Assembly (NCBI GenBank): GCA_002337145.1
Contig: DDFK01000001.1
Location: 1,209,501 to 1,273,500, forward strand
Direction of reading: 5' to 3'
Origin: Chitinophagaceae bacterium UBA1930
Lineage (GTDB): Bacteria > Bacteroidota > Bacteroidia > Chitinophagales > Chitinophagaceae
DNA length: 64,000 bases
Shown here: positions 16,103 to 25,214 of the stretch, piece by piece
How the letters are laid out: each line of letters starts with the position of its first letter
Position numbering within the stretch: position 1 is the first letter of the stretch
The notes under the pieces: generated by a model
The model's database searches: none
Told to the model about the DNA's origin: nothing
The model's input: the letters and a program-made list of their open reading frames with translations, nothing else
Program-made: the position numbers and the translations under genes

Positions 16103-17305
16103 TTACGAATTAGTTTTGGCAAGCTGTTGCAAGTATAAGTCTGTTATTGCATTTACCTCGTGCGTTTTTGCAAATTTATTGGTTGCGAACCCAAAAGCTT
16201 TTTCTCCCATTGATTTTCTTAAGGTGGCATCGTTTATCAACTGCTTCAGTGCCGTGGCACAGTCACTTACCGAATGGCTATTAAGTAGGATACCCGAAAC
16301 ACCAGCTTTAAACGTGTCTTTTACACCGCCCACATTGGTTGCAATAACCGGCTTGCCACAAAACTGTGCTTCAATGATGGAGAGTGGCGTGCCTTCGTTA
16401 AACGAGGTAAGCATTACGATATCCATGCCGTGGTAAACGGATGCCATGTCTTCCATCCATGAAGTAAAAATAATATTTGCTGATGGGTTGTGGTTGGTAT
16501 TTGTACTGAATGCAATATGGTTGGTATTCAAATAGTCCATTAAACCGTTGTTACTTTCCCCATCGCCTACTATAAAAAAATAAAGGTTGGTGTATTTTTC
16601 ATCAAGCAGTTGCTGGGCCGTTTTCAGGAACAGCATATGGTTCTTTATGGGTACTACCCTACCAATGATGCCAATGGCAATTGCGTTGCTGTTTAACCGG
16701 AAATTTTCCCGGAATGAGATACGTTTTTCATCGTCGTGCATCAACAGGTTCCTGTCATCAACACCCAGGCCAATTACTTCCACTTTTTCTTTGCGGGCAA
16801 TTTTAAATACTTCTACCAGTTCTTTTTTCTGTTCTTCACTTAGGGCAATGATAACCGATGTGATGGCGGCCATCTTTCTTTCAATGAATTTGACAAGCCA
16901 TGTACCTGCAGTATTGAAATAGGAGTGGAACAGGTGCCCATGAAAAGTATGAATGCGTACAGGAACCCTGACCATATAAGCAGCGAGTCTGCCCAGCAAC
17001 CCACTTTTTGAACCGTGCGTATGTACAACTGCTGCCTTGAAGTTCTTTATCTGCCGAAGAATGAGGAAGAAGGCCCATACATCTATCAAGGGATTGATGG
17101 TGCGTTTTAGGGGGGCTATTTTTTTTAGTGTCAGGTTTGGATATTGTTCCAGCAGAAACAAGGCCTCCACTTCGTCCTTTTCTTTTTGACCGTATAGGAC
17201 AAGTATATCAAAATTGTTTTTGAGGTAATATGCAAGCGGTATGGTATCTACTGCCTGTCCGCCAATAACCAACCTATTTAAAATAATTACGACTTTGGGT
17301 TTCAT
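16103..17305 (-). CDS. Glycosyltransferase, GT4 family
   Basis: A GT-B glycosyltransferase of 400 residues that adds a sugar from a nucleotide donor to the growing glycan at the inner membrane. The N-terminal acceptor domain has the loop LNRLVIGGQAVDTIPLAYYL, then VHTHGSKSGLLGRLAA and HTFHGH. The C-terminal donor domain has IGRVVPIKNH and the E-x7-E motif in TSFNEGTPLSIIEAQFCGKP. The donor and the linkage formed cannot be read from sequence. It begins directly after the epimerase gene, with no gap. Confidence 0.9.
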   Translation of the reverse strand: MKPKVVIILNRLVIGGQAVDTIPLAYYLKNNFDILVLYGQKEKDEVEALFLLEQYPNLTLKKIAPLKRTINPLIDVWAFFLILRQIKNFKAAVVHTHGSKSGLLGRLAAYMVRVPVRIHTFHGHLFHSYFNTAGTWLVKFIERKMAAITSVIIALSEEQKKELVEVFKIARKEKVEVIGLGVDDRNLLMHDDEKRISFRENFRLNSNAIAIGIIGRVVPIKNHMLFLKTAQQLLDEKYTNLYFFIVGDGESNNGLMDYLNTNHIAFSTNTNHNPSANIIFTSWMEDMASVYHGMDIVMLTSFNEGTPLSIIEAQFCGKPVIATNVGGVKDTFKAGVSGILLNSHSVSDCATALKQLINDATLRKSMGEKAFGFATNKFAKTHEVNAITDLYLQQLAKTNS

Positions 17306-17335
17306 AGTAGTGCCAGTAAATTATTGGCAGTTCGT

Positions 17336-18268
17336 TTACCCCCAATCGGTGTTTTTAACTTCTTCATATACCTTAGTGATGCCTTCTTCCAATGAGGTGG
17401 TTGCCTTCCAACCCATGTTGGTAAGCTTTTGCACATCCATCAATTTACGTGGGGTGCCATCTGGCTTGGATGTATTCAACTTTATTTCGCCTTCAAAGCC
17501 GACTATTTTCTGGATGAGTTTTGCCAGCGACAATATGCTTAAGTCCTCGCCAACGCCCACATTAACCAGCCCTACTTCATTATAGTTTTCCATTAGGAAA
17601 AAGCAGGCGTCGGCCAAGTCATCTACATATAAAAATTCACGCAACGGTGAGCCGCTGCCCCATATTTCCACAAAAGCAGCACCTTCTTTTTTGGCGGTAA
17701 TGAATTTTCTTAGCAGTGCAGGCAGTACATGCGATTTATTGAGGTCGTAGTTGTCGTTAGGACCGTATAGGTTTGTGGGCATTGCGGAAATGAAGTTGCA
17801 TCCGTATTGCCTTCTATAACTATCGCAGAGTTCTATGCCGGCAATTTTTGCAATGGCATAGGGTTGGTTTGTATCTTCTAAGTAACCGGACAATAAATAT
17901 TCTTCCTTTAATGGTTGCGGAGCCATTTTTGGGTAGATGCAGGATGAGCCAAGGAACAATAGTTTGGTTACTTTATTTACAAAAGCTGCATGAATGATGT
18001 TTGCTTCAATCATGAGGTTTTCGTAAACAAAATCTGCCCTATAGGTATTGTTGGCCATTATGCCGCCTACTTTGGCTGCAGCCAAAAAAACATAATCAGG
18101 TTTTTCTTCGGCAAAGAAATTATTTACGGCTTGCTGGTTGCGTAGGTCCAGTTGAGTGGATGTTTTGTACACAATATTTGTGTAGCCATGCTTTTCTAGG
18201 TTCCTTACAATGGCACTACCTACCATTCCCCTATGTCCCGCTACATAAATTTTTGCCTGCTTATCCAT
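17336..18268 (-). CDS. fcl: GDP-L-fucose synthase
   Basis: Fcl (WcaG) epimerises and reduces GDP-4-keto-6-deoxymannose to GDP-L-fucose using NADPH. The 310 residues contain the dinucleotide loop AGHRGMVGSA, the catalytic Ser in FLGSSCIYPK, and Tyr-Lys in YAIAKIAG, with LYGPNDNYD and SHVLPALLRKF downstream. The gene lies two bases after gmd, whose product is its substrate. A GT11 fucosyltransferase in the same locus (24304-25206) would use the GDP-fucose. Confidence 0.96.
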   Translation of the reverse strand: MDKQAKIYVAGHRGMVGSAIVRNLEKHGYTNIVYKTSTQLDLRNQQAVNNFFAEEKPDYVFLAAAKVGGIMANNTYRADFVYENLMIEANIIHAAFVNKVTKLLFLGSSCIYPKMAPQPLKEEYLLSGYLEDTNQPYAIAKIAGIELCDSYRRQYGCNFISAMPTNLYGPNDNYDLNKSHVLPALLRKFITAKKEGAAFVEIWGSGSPLREFLYVDDLADACFFLMENYNEVGLVNVGVGEDLSILSLAKLIQKIVGFEGEIKLNTSKPDGTPRKLMDVQKLTNMGWKATTSLEEGITKVYEEVKNTDWG

Positions 18269-18270
18269 AG

Positions 18271-19380
18271 TTATTCAAATTCGTTCTTTGTAGCAAAGCC
18301 GCTGTCTTTCAAAAATTTTTCTTTCTTAAAAATTTCCACATCACTTGCTACCATTTCTTTTACCATTTCGGCAAGGGTGTATTTAGGTTTCCATCCAAGC
18401 TTCTGGTTTGCTTTTGTTGCATCGCCAATCAACAGGTCCACTTCTGTTGGCCTGTAGTAGCGTGGGTCAACCTTTACAACAACCTTGTTGAGTGCCACAT
18501 CGTATGGGCCATTGTTTGCTACAATGTATCCTTCTTCATTTTCGGCTTCGCCTCTAAAGCCCAGTTCAATTCCCACTTCAGCGAAAGCCATTTTTACAAA
18601 TTCGCGTATCTCTGTTGTAATGCCTGTTGCCAGTACAAAGTCTTCCGGTTTTTCCTGTTGCAGAATTAGGTACATGCCTTCTATATAATCCTTTGCATGC
18701 CCCCAGTCCCTTTTAGAATTCATGTTGCCCAAGAACAATGTATCCTGCAGGCCCAGTGCAATTTTTGCAACGGCCCTTGTTATTTTACGGGTAACAAATG
18801 TTTCGCCGCGGTTGGGCGATTCGTGGTTGAACAAAATACCGTTGCATGCAAACATATTGTATGCTTCGCGGTAGTTAACGGTAATCCAGAACGCATACAT
18901 TTTTGCCACAGCATAAGGGCTGCGTGGGTAGAACGGTGTTGTTTCGCTTTGCGGAACGGCCTGTACCAACCCGTACAATTCGGAAGTGGATGCCTGGTAG
19001 ATTTTTGTTTTTTGGGTGAGCCCCAGTAAACGAACCGCTTCCAATATTCTCAATGTACCGATACCATCAGCATTGGCTGTATATTCCGGTGTTTCAAAAC
19101 TTACATGCACATGGCTCATGGCGGCCAGGTTGTAAATTTCGTCTGGCTGAACTTCCTGTATGATCCTGATGAGGTTTGTGGAGTCTGTCAAGTCGCCATA
19201 ATGCAAATTCAAATGGCGATCAGCAATATGTGGGTCTTGATAAAAATGGTCTATCCTTCCCGTATTGAACAAGGAGCTCCTTCTTTTGATACCGTGAACC
19301 TCATACCCCTTCTTCAATAGAAATTCCGCCAAATATGCCCCATCTTGCCCTGTAATGCCTGTAATAAGTGCTTTTTTCAT
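18271..19380 (-). CDS. gmd: GDP-mannose 4,6-dehydratase
   Basis: Gmd makes GDP-4-keto-6-deoxymannose from GDP-mannose. The 369 residues include the NADP loop TGITGQDGAYLAEFLL, the signature GIKRRSSLFNTGRIDH, NLAAMSHV, catalytic YAVAKMYAFW and LFNHESPNRGETFVTRK. In this locus the product can go to GDP-fucose (fcl, next gene) or be aminated to GDP-perosamine by the enzyme encoded at 56406-57497. The ATG at 19380 is taken as the start rather than the TTG just before it. No mannose-1-phosphate guanylyltransferase or phosphomannomutase gene is in the window. Confidence 0.97.
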   Translation of the reverse strand: MKKALITGITGQDGAYLAEFLLKKGYEVHGIKRRSSLFNTGRIDHFYQDPHIADRHLNLHYGDLTDSTNLIRIIQEVQPDEIYNLAAMSHVHVSFETPEYTANADGIGTLRILEAVRLLGLTQKTKIYQASTSELYGLVQAVPQSETTPFYPRSPYAVAKMYAFWITVNYREAYNMFACNGILFNHESPNRGETFVTRKITRAVAKIALGLQDTLFLGNMNSKRDWGHAKDYIEGMYLILQQEKPEDFVLATGITTEIREFVKMAFAEVGIELGFRGEAENEEGYIVANNGPYDVALNKVVVKVDPRYYRPTEVDLLIGDATKANQKLGWKPKYTLAEMVKEMVASDVEIFKKEKFLKDSGFATKNEFE

Positions 19381-19410
19381 CAATTTAAATTATTACCAAT
19401 ATAAGTTAAA

Positions 19411-20106
19411 TTATTTTTTGAAATCCGTTTGAGCTTTCTCATAATCTTCGGGTATACCAATATCAATAAAATAAGAGTTGCTTACAAACCCATGTACTAT
19501 TAATTTGGTTAACTGTATTTCTAAAAAATCCTTCTCAAAAGAAAACACTTCAGGAAGCGTTTTTAGTTCCTTTATAAATACTTCTTTTTTTAACAATAAG
19601 TACCCTCCATTAATTAGCCCTCTTTCCTTAAATGATTTTTCTTTAAAAGAAACTATCCTGTTATTCTCATCCAGTTCAACACTTCCATAACGATCAAACC
19701 TATACATTTCTTTTAACGAAATACTACAATCAGCACTTACTGCAATATGCTCTTCAACCATTTTCGCCAGGTTGACCTCAAAAAAAGTATCTGCATTAAC
19801 GATCAACACATTTTCAGTGTTGGTTAAGGATATGGCTTTTGCCAAAGCACCACCAGTACCTAATGGAGATTCTTCGATATAGTATTTATACTTCAACCCA
19901 GGATAATCCGTAGCAAGGAAGTTGAGCACCTGTTCAGATAGATATCCCAAAGAGAAAATAAAATCGGTAACCCCTTCCCTTTGCAAGTAGTCCAGAACAT
20001 ACTTTAAAAAAGGTTCACCAGAAACCAGCGACAATGCTTTAGGCTTATCATTAACAACCGATCTTAACCTTGTACCAAGCCCACCAGCCAGTATAATTGC
20101 TTCCAT
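19411..20106 (-). CDS. hddC: Nucleotidyltransferase, heptose-1-phosphate guanylyltransferase type (HddC-like)
   Basis: A 231-residue sugar-1-phosphate nucleotidyltransferase with LAGGLGTRLRSVVNDKPKAL at the N-terminus, NADTFFEVNL as the metal-binding region and KEKSFKERGLINGGYLL. Its length and the final FIDIGIPEDYEKAQ match HddC-type enzymes, which make GDP-D-glycero-alpha-D-manno-heptose from heptose-1-phosphate and GTP. The neighbours support this: an SIS-domain isomerase (gmhA-like) and a GHMP kinase (hddA-like) lie directly upstream. A different sugar phosphate is possible. Confidence 0.8.
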   Translation of the reverse strand: MEAIILAGGLGTRLRSVVNDKPKALSLVSGEPFLKYVLDYLQREGVTDFIFSLGYLSEQVLNFLATDYPGLKYKYYIEESPLGTGGALAKAISLTNTENVLIVNADTFFEVNLAKMVEEHIAVSADCSISLKEMYRFDRYGSVELDENNRIVSFKEKSFKERGLINGGYLLLKKEVFIKELKTLPEVFSFEKDFLEIQLTKLIVHGFVSNSYFIDIGIPEDYEKAQTDFKK

Positions 20107-20132
20107 TTAATTCGCTATTATTATCAAAGTGT

Positions 20133-20963
20133 TTAAGAACGGACCTGCTTGTATATGAATTTCACCAAGAAAAAGGGCATCAATCTTATTATTGATTTCA
20201 TAGTGATCTGTGCAAACAGATGAAACCTTCCGAACAGCCCTATTTGGTATAAAAATTTCATACACTCTATTTCCCCACGTAAATATTTCCACCCCCTCCT
20301 TCGTGCAATCAACCCATCTCCTGCCCTTGCTTTTACAAGTGGTTCTTGCATGTTGCCTGCTTTGTAGCCGTTTACCAAGAACTTGGAAAAGAAAGCATAA
20401 TCCTCATTTGCATTTAGCAGCGGATAGCTGCCTAAAGACAAGGCAATTTCGCGGTTATATATGGCAGATGGATGATTAAAGGGGCTTTTCCATTTTGCGT
20501 ATTTCACTATTTCATGCTGCAAAATGGGCAACGTTCTAACACCCAATTTTTGGGTAAACGTTTCATCATATTCCTGCAAAAATGTTGAGGAGAGCACTAT
20601 TTCGGGGTTGTTGCGTAAAAATGCTATCTGTTTTTCAAACCTGGAAGGTTCGCATATATCATCTGTATCAAAACGTGCTACCCATTTCTTTGTTGAATTC
20701 TGCAAGCCTAAATTCAGACAGGCTGCAAATCCTTTTTCAGTGGTAGCATACACAATTTTCACAACATTGCTGCCAAACTTCTCTTTCCAAAAGAATAGAA
20801 CCTTCTTTAATTCTTCAGACAGCTCTCCTTCGCAGACAATGACAATTTCATCTGCCTGGTGTGTTTGGTTAAAAAGGCTTTCCATAGCATTATTGAGAAA
20901 CGCTGGGGATTCTTTCCAATAAACCGATAATACTACAGAAATAGAATAATCCAATGTAAACAA
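20133..20963 (-). CDS. Glycosyltransferase, GT2 family
   Basis: A GT-A glycosyltransferase of 276 residues. The N-terminal strand ISVVLSVYWKESPAFLNNAM, the segment QTHQADEIVIV and the metal-binding VARFDTDDICEP (D-x-D-D) define family 2. A FNHPSAIYNRE block and SLGSYPLLNANEDYAFF follow, the second with the catalytic ED. The C-terminus is hydrophobic and basic, as for membrane association. No ATG precedes the conserved core, so translation probably starts at the TTG at 20963, one base after the upstream stop. It sits inside the heptose gene group and may transfer the heptose. Confidence 0.85.
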   Translation of the reverse strand: MFTLDYSISVVLSVYWKESPAFLNNAMESLFNQTHQADEIVIVCEGELSEELKKVLFFWKEKFGSNVVKIVYATTEKGFAACLNLGLQNSTKKWVARFDTDDICEPSRFEKQIAFLRNNPEIVLSSTFLQEYDETFTQKLGVRTLPILQHEIVKYAKWKSPFNHPSAIYNREIALSLGSYPLLNANEDYAFFSKFLVNGYKAGNMQEPLVKARAGDGLIARRRGWKYLRGEIECMKFLYQIGLFGRFHLFAQITMKSIIRLMPFFLVKFIYKQVRS

Positions 20964-20964
20964 T

Positions 20965-21513
20965 TTAAGATAAACATTTCATCATAAGGTGCACCCATAT
21001 CATGTGCAAGTCTTCAGATACCTGCATATCATTAACTGCTGCATTAAAGGAGTATTTGGCATTTTTCTTAAGCATCCCTCCATCATATCCCGTAATACCT
21101 ATGGTAATTGCATTGTTTTGGTTTGCATATTCAATGGCCGATACTACATTTTTTGAGTTGCCGCTGCCAGATATGCCTATTACCACATCGTTGGGTAGTA
21201 AAAAATTTTTAAGCTGCTCTACAAAAACAACATCATAACTTACATCATTACTGTAAGCCAATAGCGTAGGCAAATTATCATTCAGGCATATTACTTTAAA
21301 CCTTTTGTCGTAGCCATAAGAAACACCTTTGTTTATATCGCATGCAAAATGTGAGGCTGTGGATGCACTGCCCCCGTTTCCGAAAATATAAATCGAATTG
21401 CCATTTTCTTTGGCTGTCTTCAGAACCGAAACAACAGCATCAATTTCTGAGAAATTTATTTTGCTGAGGGTTTCCTGTAGTTGTTTGATATAATTTTCTG
21501 CTATTGCAGGCAT
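20965..21513 (-). CDS. gmhA: SIS-domain sugar isomerase, D-sedoheptulose-7-phosphate isomerase type (GmhA-like)
   Basis: A 182-residue SIS-domain protein predicted to convert sedoheptulose-7-phosphate to D-glycero-D-manno-heptose-7-phosphate. The phosphosugar loop is IFGNGGSASTASHFACD, the second loop ISGSGNSKNVVSAI, and the C-terminal helix carries SEDLHMIWVHLM, as in GmhA. Together with the kinase and guanylyltransferase of the same cluster it supplies a GDP-heptose. The phosphatase GmhB, needed between kinase and transferase, is not found here. Confidence 0.85.
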   Translation of the reverse strand: MPAIAENYIKQLQETLSKINFSEIDAVVSVLKTAKENGNSIYIFGNGGSASTASHFACDINKGVSYGYDKRFKVICLNDNLPTLLAYSNDVSYDVVFVEQLKNFLLPNDVVIGISGSGNSKNVVSAIEYANQNNAITIGITGYDGGMLKKNAKYSFNAAVNDMQVSEDLHMIWVHLMMKCLS

Positions 21514-21530
21514 AATGTAGTCTTCAAAGT

Positions 21531-22499
21531 TTAAAAAATTATTGTAGAACCACTGTTGTCAAACTTGAATTTAAGTTCATGTAAATCCTTCATTTCCTGC
21601 CTAACAGCATCTTGTTTTTCGGGTTCTACATAAAACAATAAAAAACCGCCACCGCCGGCCCCCAATAGTTTGCCGCCGCTGGCCCCCGCTTTAAGGGCTT
21701 TGCAATATAGTTCATCAATAACTGTATCCGATATTTTATTTGAAAGTTCTTTTTTGTACATCCAACCATCGTGCAAAATGCTGCCCAATGTATCGATATT
21801 GTTGTTCCGCAGGTCTTTTTTGAGGTCGTAAGCCAGTTTTACGAGGTTATGCAGGTTGTTTTGGGCCTTATCATTGTCCATATGCTTTACCTGATCGTTC
21901 AAAATCATTTTAGCTGACCTTGATTTTCCCAAATAAAACATCATTAGCCTGTTTTCAAGCTCAATTTTTACATTTTCATTCAAGTGGATCTTTTCTACAA
22001 TTACCGATTCGTCTGGTTTGAATTCAATAAAATTCAATCCGCCGTAAGCACAAGCATATTGGTCTTGTTTACCAATTGGCTCTTGTAGTATGTCGATCTC
22101 TACTTGACAAGCCAGCCTTGCTATTTCCTCTTTGGAAATATATTTATCCAGAAACGAATTACACAAGGTAATTAAGCCTACTGCAAAAGCAGACGAAGAA
22201 GCAAGTCCGGTGCCTGATGGGATGTCGGCACTTGAACCAAAATCAACGCTACTGATATTGTACTTCTTAAAAATTTCCCTTATTAGCGGGTGCTGTATCT
22301 CCTCAATGGTATTTACCATTTCTATAGAGGAGTATTTTAACAAGTACTTACTTTCTATAAAGTAAGGGTGAATGGACAGATAAACATATTTATCAATCGT
22401 GGTGCTTAATACAGCTCCACCATGCTCGCTGTAATATTTCTTGATATCGCTTCCCCCACCTGCAAAACTTATCCTAAATGGTGTTCTTGAAATAATCAT
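21531..22499 (-). CDS. hddA: GHMP kinase, D-glycero-alpha-D-manno-heptose-7-phosphate kinase type (HddA-like)
   Basis: A 322-residue GHMP-superfamily kinase. The opening ISRTPFRISFAGGGSDIKKY is the HddA-type signature. The phosphate-binding loop reads DIPSGTGLASSSAFAVGL, and the C-terminal motif is KLLGAGGGGFLLFY. It should phosphorylate heptose-7-phosphate at C1 to the alpha-1,7-bisphosphate, on the way to GDP-heptose. A related role in fucose or arabinose salvage is less likely given the gmhA and hddC neighbours. Its start overlaps the stop of the upstream epimerase gene by four bases. Confidence 0.85.
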   Translation of the reverse strand: MIISRTPFRISFAGGGSDIKKYYSEHGGAVLSTTIDKYVYLSIHPYFIESKYLLKYSSIEMVNTIEEIQHPLIREIFKKYNISSVDFGSSADIPSGTGLASSSAFAVGLITLCNSFLDKYISKEEIARLACQVEIDILQEPIGKQDQYACAYGGLNFIEFKPDESVIVEKIHLNENVKIELENRLMMFYLGKSRSAKMILNDQVKHMDNDKAQNNLHNLVKLAYDLKKDLRNNNIDTLGSILHDGWMYKKELSNKISDTVIDELYCKALKAGASGGKLLGAGGGGFLLFYVEPEKQDAVRQEMKDLHELKFKFDNSGSTIIF

Positions 22500-23449
22500 T
22501 TTTCTGCTTTTTCCTTTATAATATCACTAACAGTCCTGCGTATAGCTTGTTCCGAATTAAGGCTGGGTTTCCAACCGAGCTGCTCTATTTTGTTCGTGTC
22601 ATATGCAAATTTAGGCACATCGCCAACCCATCCAATTTTACCCCCAGTAAATAGGATGTTTCTTGTTTGCCCAGCTTCTTCCAAGAGGGCAGTAGCAATG
22701 TTTTTCACTTTCATCCTGTCCTTTCCTGCTACATTATAATAGTTAAGTCGCTCATTTGTGTTTGCTATTACATACATAATAGCCCCAATTAAATCGAGCA
22801 CATGCAAATAAGGTTTTTCCTGCTCCCCATCTCCCAAAACAAGTAAATTTTCCTTATCAGCCTCTATTTTTTTAAGGAAATCATAAATAATTCCATGCGT
22901 GGTCCTGTTGCCGACTACATTCGGGAAACGGGTAATCCATGTCTGTATTTGGTAGCTGGAACTGTAAGATGAGATAAAAGCTTCAGAAGCCAATTTACCA
23001 GCACCGTAGTGGGACACAGGAAACAATGGGCCAAAATCCTCAGCAATTGCATTTTCTGCTTCGCCGTAAATGGCAGATGTAGAAGCGAAGAACAGTTTTT
23101 TTACATTGTACTTTCTCATACATTCCAAAACCGTGTACGTAGTTCCGAACGTGTTGTTATAATCCGTAGAAGGCTTGGTAAAGCTTTTTGCGATATCCGA
23201 ATTTGCTGCCAAATGGTACACAAAATCAAAATTGTGTTTTTGAAACATCAATTCTGTCTGTTCTGCATTCAAAATATCTTGATTGTACAGTATGAACTTC
23301 GGGTTTGCTAAAAGGTGCTGGATGTTCTCTTTAGTGCCCAAAGAGAAATTATCTATTACTACTACTGTATTCTGCCCATCCCTTAACAGGTAATCGCATA
23401 AGTGGCTGCCTATAAAACCTGCACCACCCGTAACTAATATTGTTTCCAT
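22496..23449 (-). CDS. NAD-dependent epimerase/dehydratase
   Basis: An extended short-chain dehydrogenase of 317 residues with TGGAGFIGSHLCDYLL, HLAANSDIAKS, the catalytic Ser in FASTSAIYGE and Tyr-Lys in HYGAGKLASE. It is most like UDP-glucose/GDP-heptose-type 4-epimerases. Four-base overlap with the heptose kinase gene suggests it works on the same sugar, for example on GDP-heptose, to give a modified heptose. That link is inferred from position only. A 119-base spacer with no recognisable promoter separates it from the methyltransferase upstream. Confidence 0.8.
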   Translation of the reverse strand: METILVTGGAGFIGSHLCDYLLRDGQNTVVVIDNFSLGTKENIQHLLANPKFILYNQDILNAEQTELMFQKHNFDFVYHLAANSDIAKSFTKPSTDYNNTFGTTYTVLECMRKYNVKKLFFASTSAIYGEAENAIAEDFGPLFPVSHYGAGKLASEAFISSYSSSYQIQTWITRFPNVVGNRTTHGIIYDFLKKIEADKENLLVLGDGEQEKPYLHVLDLIGAIMYVIANTNERLNYYNVAGKDRMKVKNIATALLEEAGQTRNILFTGGKIGWVGDVPKFAYDTNKIEQLGWKPSLNSEQAIRRTVSDIIKEKAEK

Positions 23450-23568
23450 TGCTATATTAACTAAAATTGTTTTGATTTCATTGTATCCATTTTATAGTCG
23501 TCGCATGATAATTAGTAGGTACTTAAGACAATTATCCAAACGACTTAAGCCATTGCCATTTAACTCAT

Positions 23569-24282
23569 TTAATACCAAGCATTTTTATCTTCTCCTAAAG
23601 CTTCGGGCAGTAGATATTTCAGTTTCTTCAAATCTCCGTTATCATAGCTAAGATCACTTGGCAGCACAACTTTTTCAGGTTGAAAGATTAAAGAAAATTC
23701 GCGATAGCCGTATATCAGTTTTGCATTGGAGAGATTAACACCACACATAACACAGTTGTAAACCAAAAAACCTGGAGTCCAAAGCGATAGATGCCCGCCC
23801 CATAAATTTCGATGGGGGTAAGGTACAGTAATTGCTACATACCCGTTTGGTTTACAACAATCAACCAGTTTTTCAATAAAAGAACCAGCATTGCGTTGAT
23901 GTTCTAACACATGTGATGCCCAAACAATTTCATATTTTTCTTTGGTTTCCCACTTATTAAAGTCTACATAAATTACATTGATTCGATTGCCCTCATCAAC
24001 ACTTTTTGCATAAATAGACGTACCAAAATCAACGCACGTAACTGATGCACCTGCTTTGCTAAATGCACGGGCATGTTCCCCGCCTCCAGAACCCACATCG
24101 AGAACTGTTTTACAACCCAGCCCAATACAGTATTCCAAAGCTGGCATGCCACGAAAAGCTAAGCGATGTTTTGTTTTACTAAGATTTAAACCAAATAAAG
24201 AAATGCCTCTGTCAAAGGCAATGTTTATATCCAAACCGATAACTGAAAATTTTTTCAGGAATTCTTTTATGCTTTTATTCAT
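23569..24282 (-). CDS. Class I SAM-dependent methyltransferase
   Basis: A 237-residue protein with the AdoMet-binding motif VLDVGSGGGEHARAF, the acidic second strand VTCVDFG and the motif IVWASHVLEHQRNAG that is typical of Methyltransf_11-type enzymes. Motif III is visible in GYVAITVPYPH. It probably methylates a sugar hydroxyl of the glycan or of a lipid-linked precursor. The C-terminal third has no recognisable domain. It follows the fucosyltransferase gene by 21 bases. Confidence 0.85.
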   Translation of the reverse strand: MNKSIKEFLKKFSVIGLDINIAFDRGISLFGLNLSKTKHRLAFRGMPALEYCIGLGCKTVLDVGSGGGEHARAFSKAGASVTCVDFGTSIYAKSVDEGNRINVIYVDFNKWETKEKYEIVWASHVLEHQRNAGSFIEKLVDCCKPNGYVAITVPYPHRNLWGGHLSLWTPGFLVYNCVMCGVNLSNAKLIYGYREFSLIFQPEKVVLPSDLSYDNGDLKKLKYLLPEALGEDKNAWY

Positions 24283-24303
24283 TTAAGAAGGTTTCTATTT
24301 AGT

Positions 24304-25206
24304 TTATATTTTAATCCAGCTTTCAGGTATCAGGTCATTAACGTATAGCTCATTTACCTCTCTGTTGGTAATCCAGCTTGTAGGTGCAATTATACTCTTA
24401 TTTGCATTATTACTCAAATAAGCCGCCCACCAGGCATAAGTGCTATTGGGAATAATGAAATGCTTACAACTTACCATTAGGTTAAACTTATTACTAAACC
24501 TTTCTCCGGCATGTTCATCAGAAACATACACGGTTGGCAAATTAAATTTCAAATTGGAGTAACACCACTCAATATCGTCTGAAAAAACAAACAAATTCAA
24601 GTTTGCTTGTTTTTGCAATAAAATATCTAAGGCCGTTTCATAATACTTTTCAAGTACTACCTCATATGCCTTGTTTGTTATGAAATCTGTACGTCTAACA
24701 TTTATGCAAACACTATTTGAATCGTATATTTTTTTGTAAAGTTCACTACTCTTATGCTCAATAAACTGTGGCTTCAAAGAAAACTCTTGGAGCAATAAAT
24801 CATGAATGTGGTGAAAATATTTATAGCTCTGAAAATAGCCAATGCAATAACAATTTTTAGCAACTGCTGTATATAAAGCATCAAAATGAGAATATGGTTC
24901 TATATATGTTTGCCTTAAAGTATTTTCCTTTAAATATTGGGGCATTTTTTTTAACGCTTTAATAGCTATCACTTCTGCTTGTACCTGATAAGGCAGTAAT
25001 TTCCTTCCCTGTTTGAAAAAACTTTCTTGTACATTAAGAATATCCAAATCGTAACCCCTAAAGACAAATTTTTTTCGGGGCGACCTGTCTAATAGATACC
25101 GCAAATCCATTTGTAAATCCGTGCCTTTTTGTATTGAAAGCGAACGGGCAAAGGCATATTGAAACATCTGGTTTCCCATACCGCCTTGTAAACGCACTGT
25201 AATCAT
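24304..25206 (-). CDS. Alpha-1,2-fucosyltransferase-like protein, GT11 family
   Basis: A 300-residue GT11 glycosyltransferase, the family that moves L-fucose from GDP-fucose to galactose or a related acceptor. It starts with the family motif QGGMGNQMFQYAFARSLS. The GDP-binding motif appears as CINVRRTDF, and the C-terminal region has FIIPNSTYAWWAAYLS, the typical SxF/SxYxWW block. It fits the gmd-fcl pair of the same locus, which supplies GDP-fucose. Codons here are visibly richer in A and T than in the housekeeping genes on the left. Confidence 0.92.
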   Translation of the reverse strand: MITVRLQGGMGNQMFQYAFARSLSIQKGTDLQMDLRYLLDRSPRKKFVFRGYDLDILNVQESFFKQGRKLLPYQVQAEVIAIKALKKMPQYLKENTLRQTYIEPYSHFDALYTAVAKNCYCIGYFQSYKYFHHIHDLLLQEFSLKPQFIEHKSSELYKKIYDSNSVCINVRRTDFITNKAYEVVLEKYYETALDILLQKQANLNLFVFSDDIEWCYSNLKFNLPTVYVSDEHAGERFSNKFNLMVSCKHFIIPNSTYAWWAAYLSNNANKSIIAPTSWITNREVNELYVNDLIPESWIKI

Positions 25207-25214
25207 ATTTAAAT

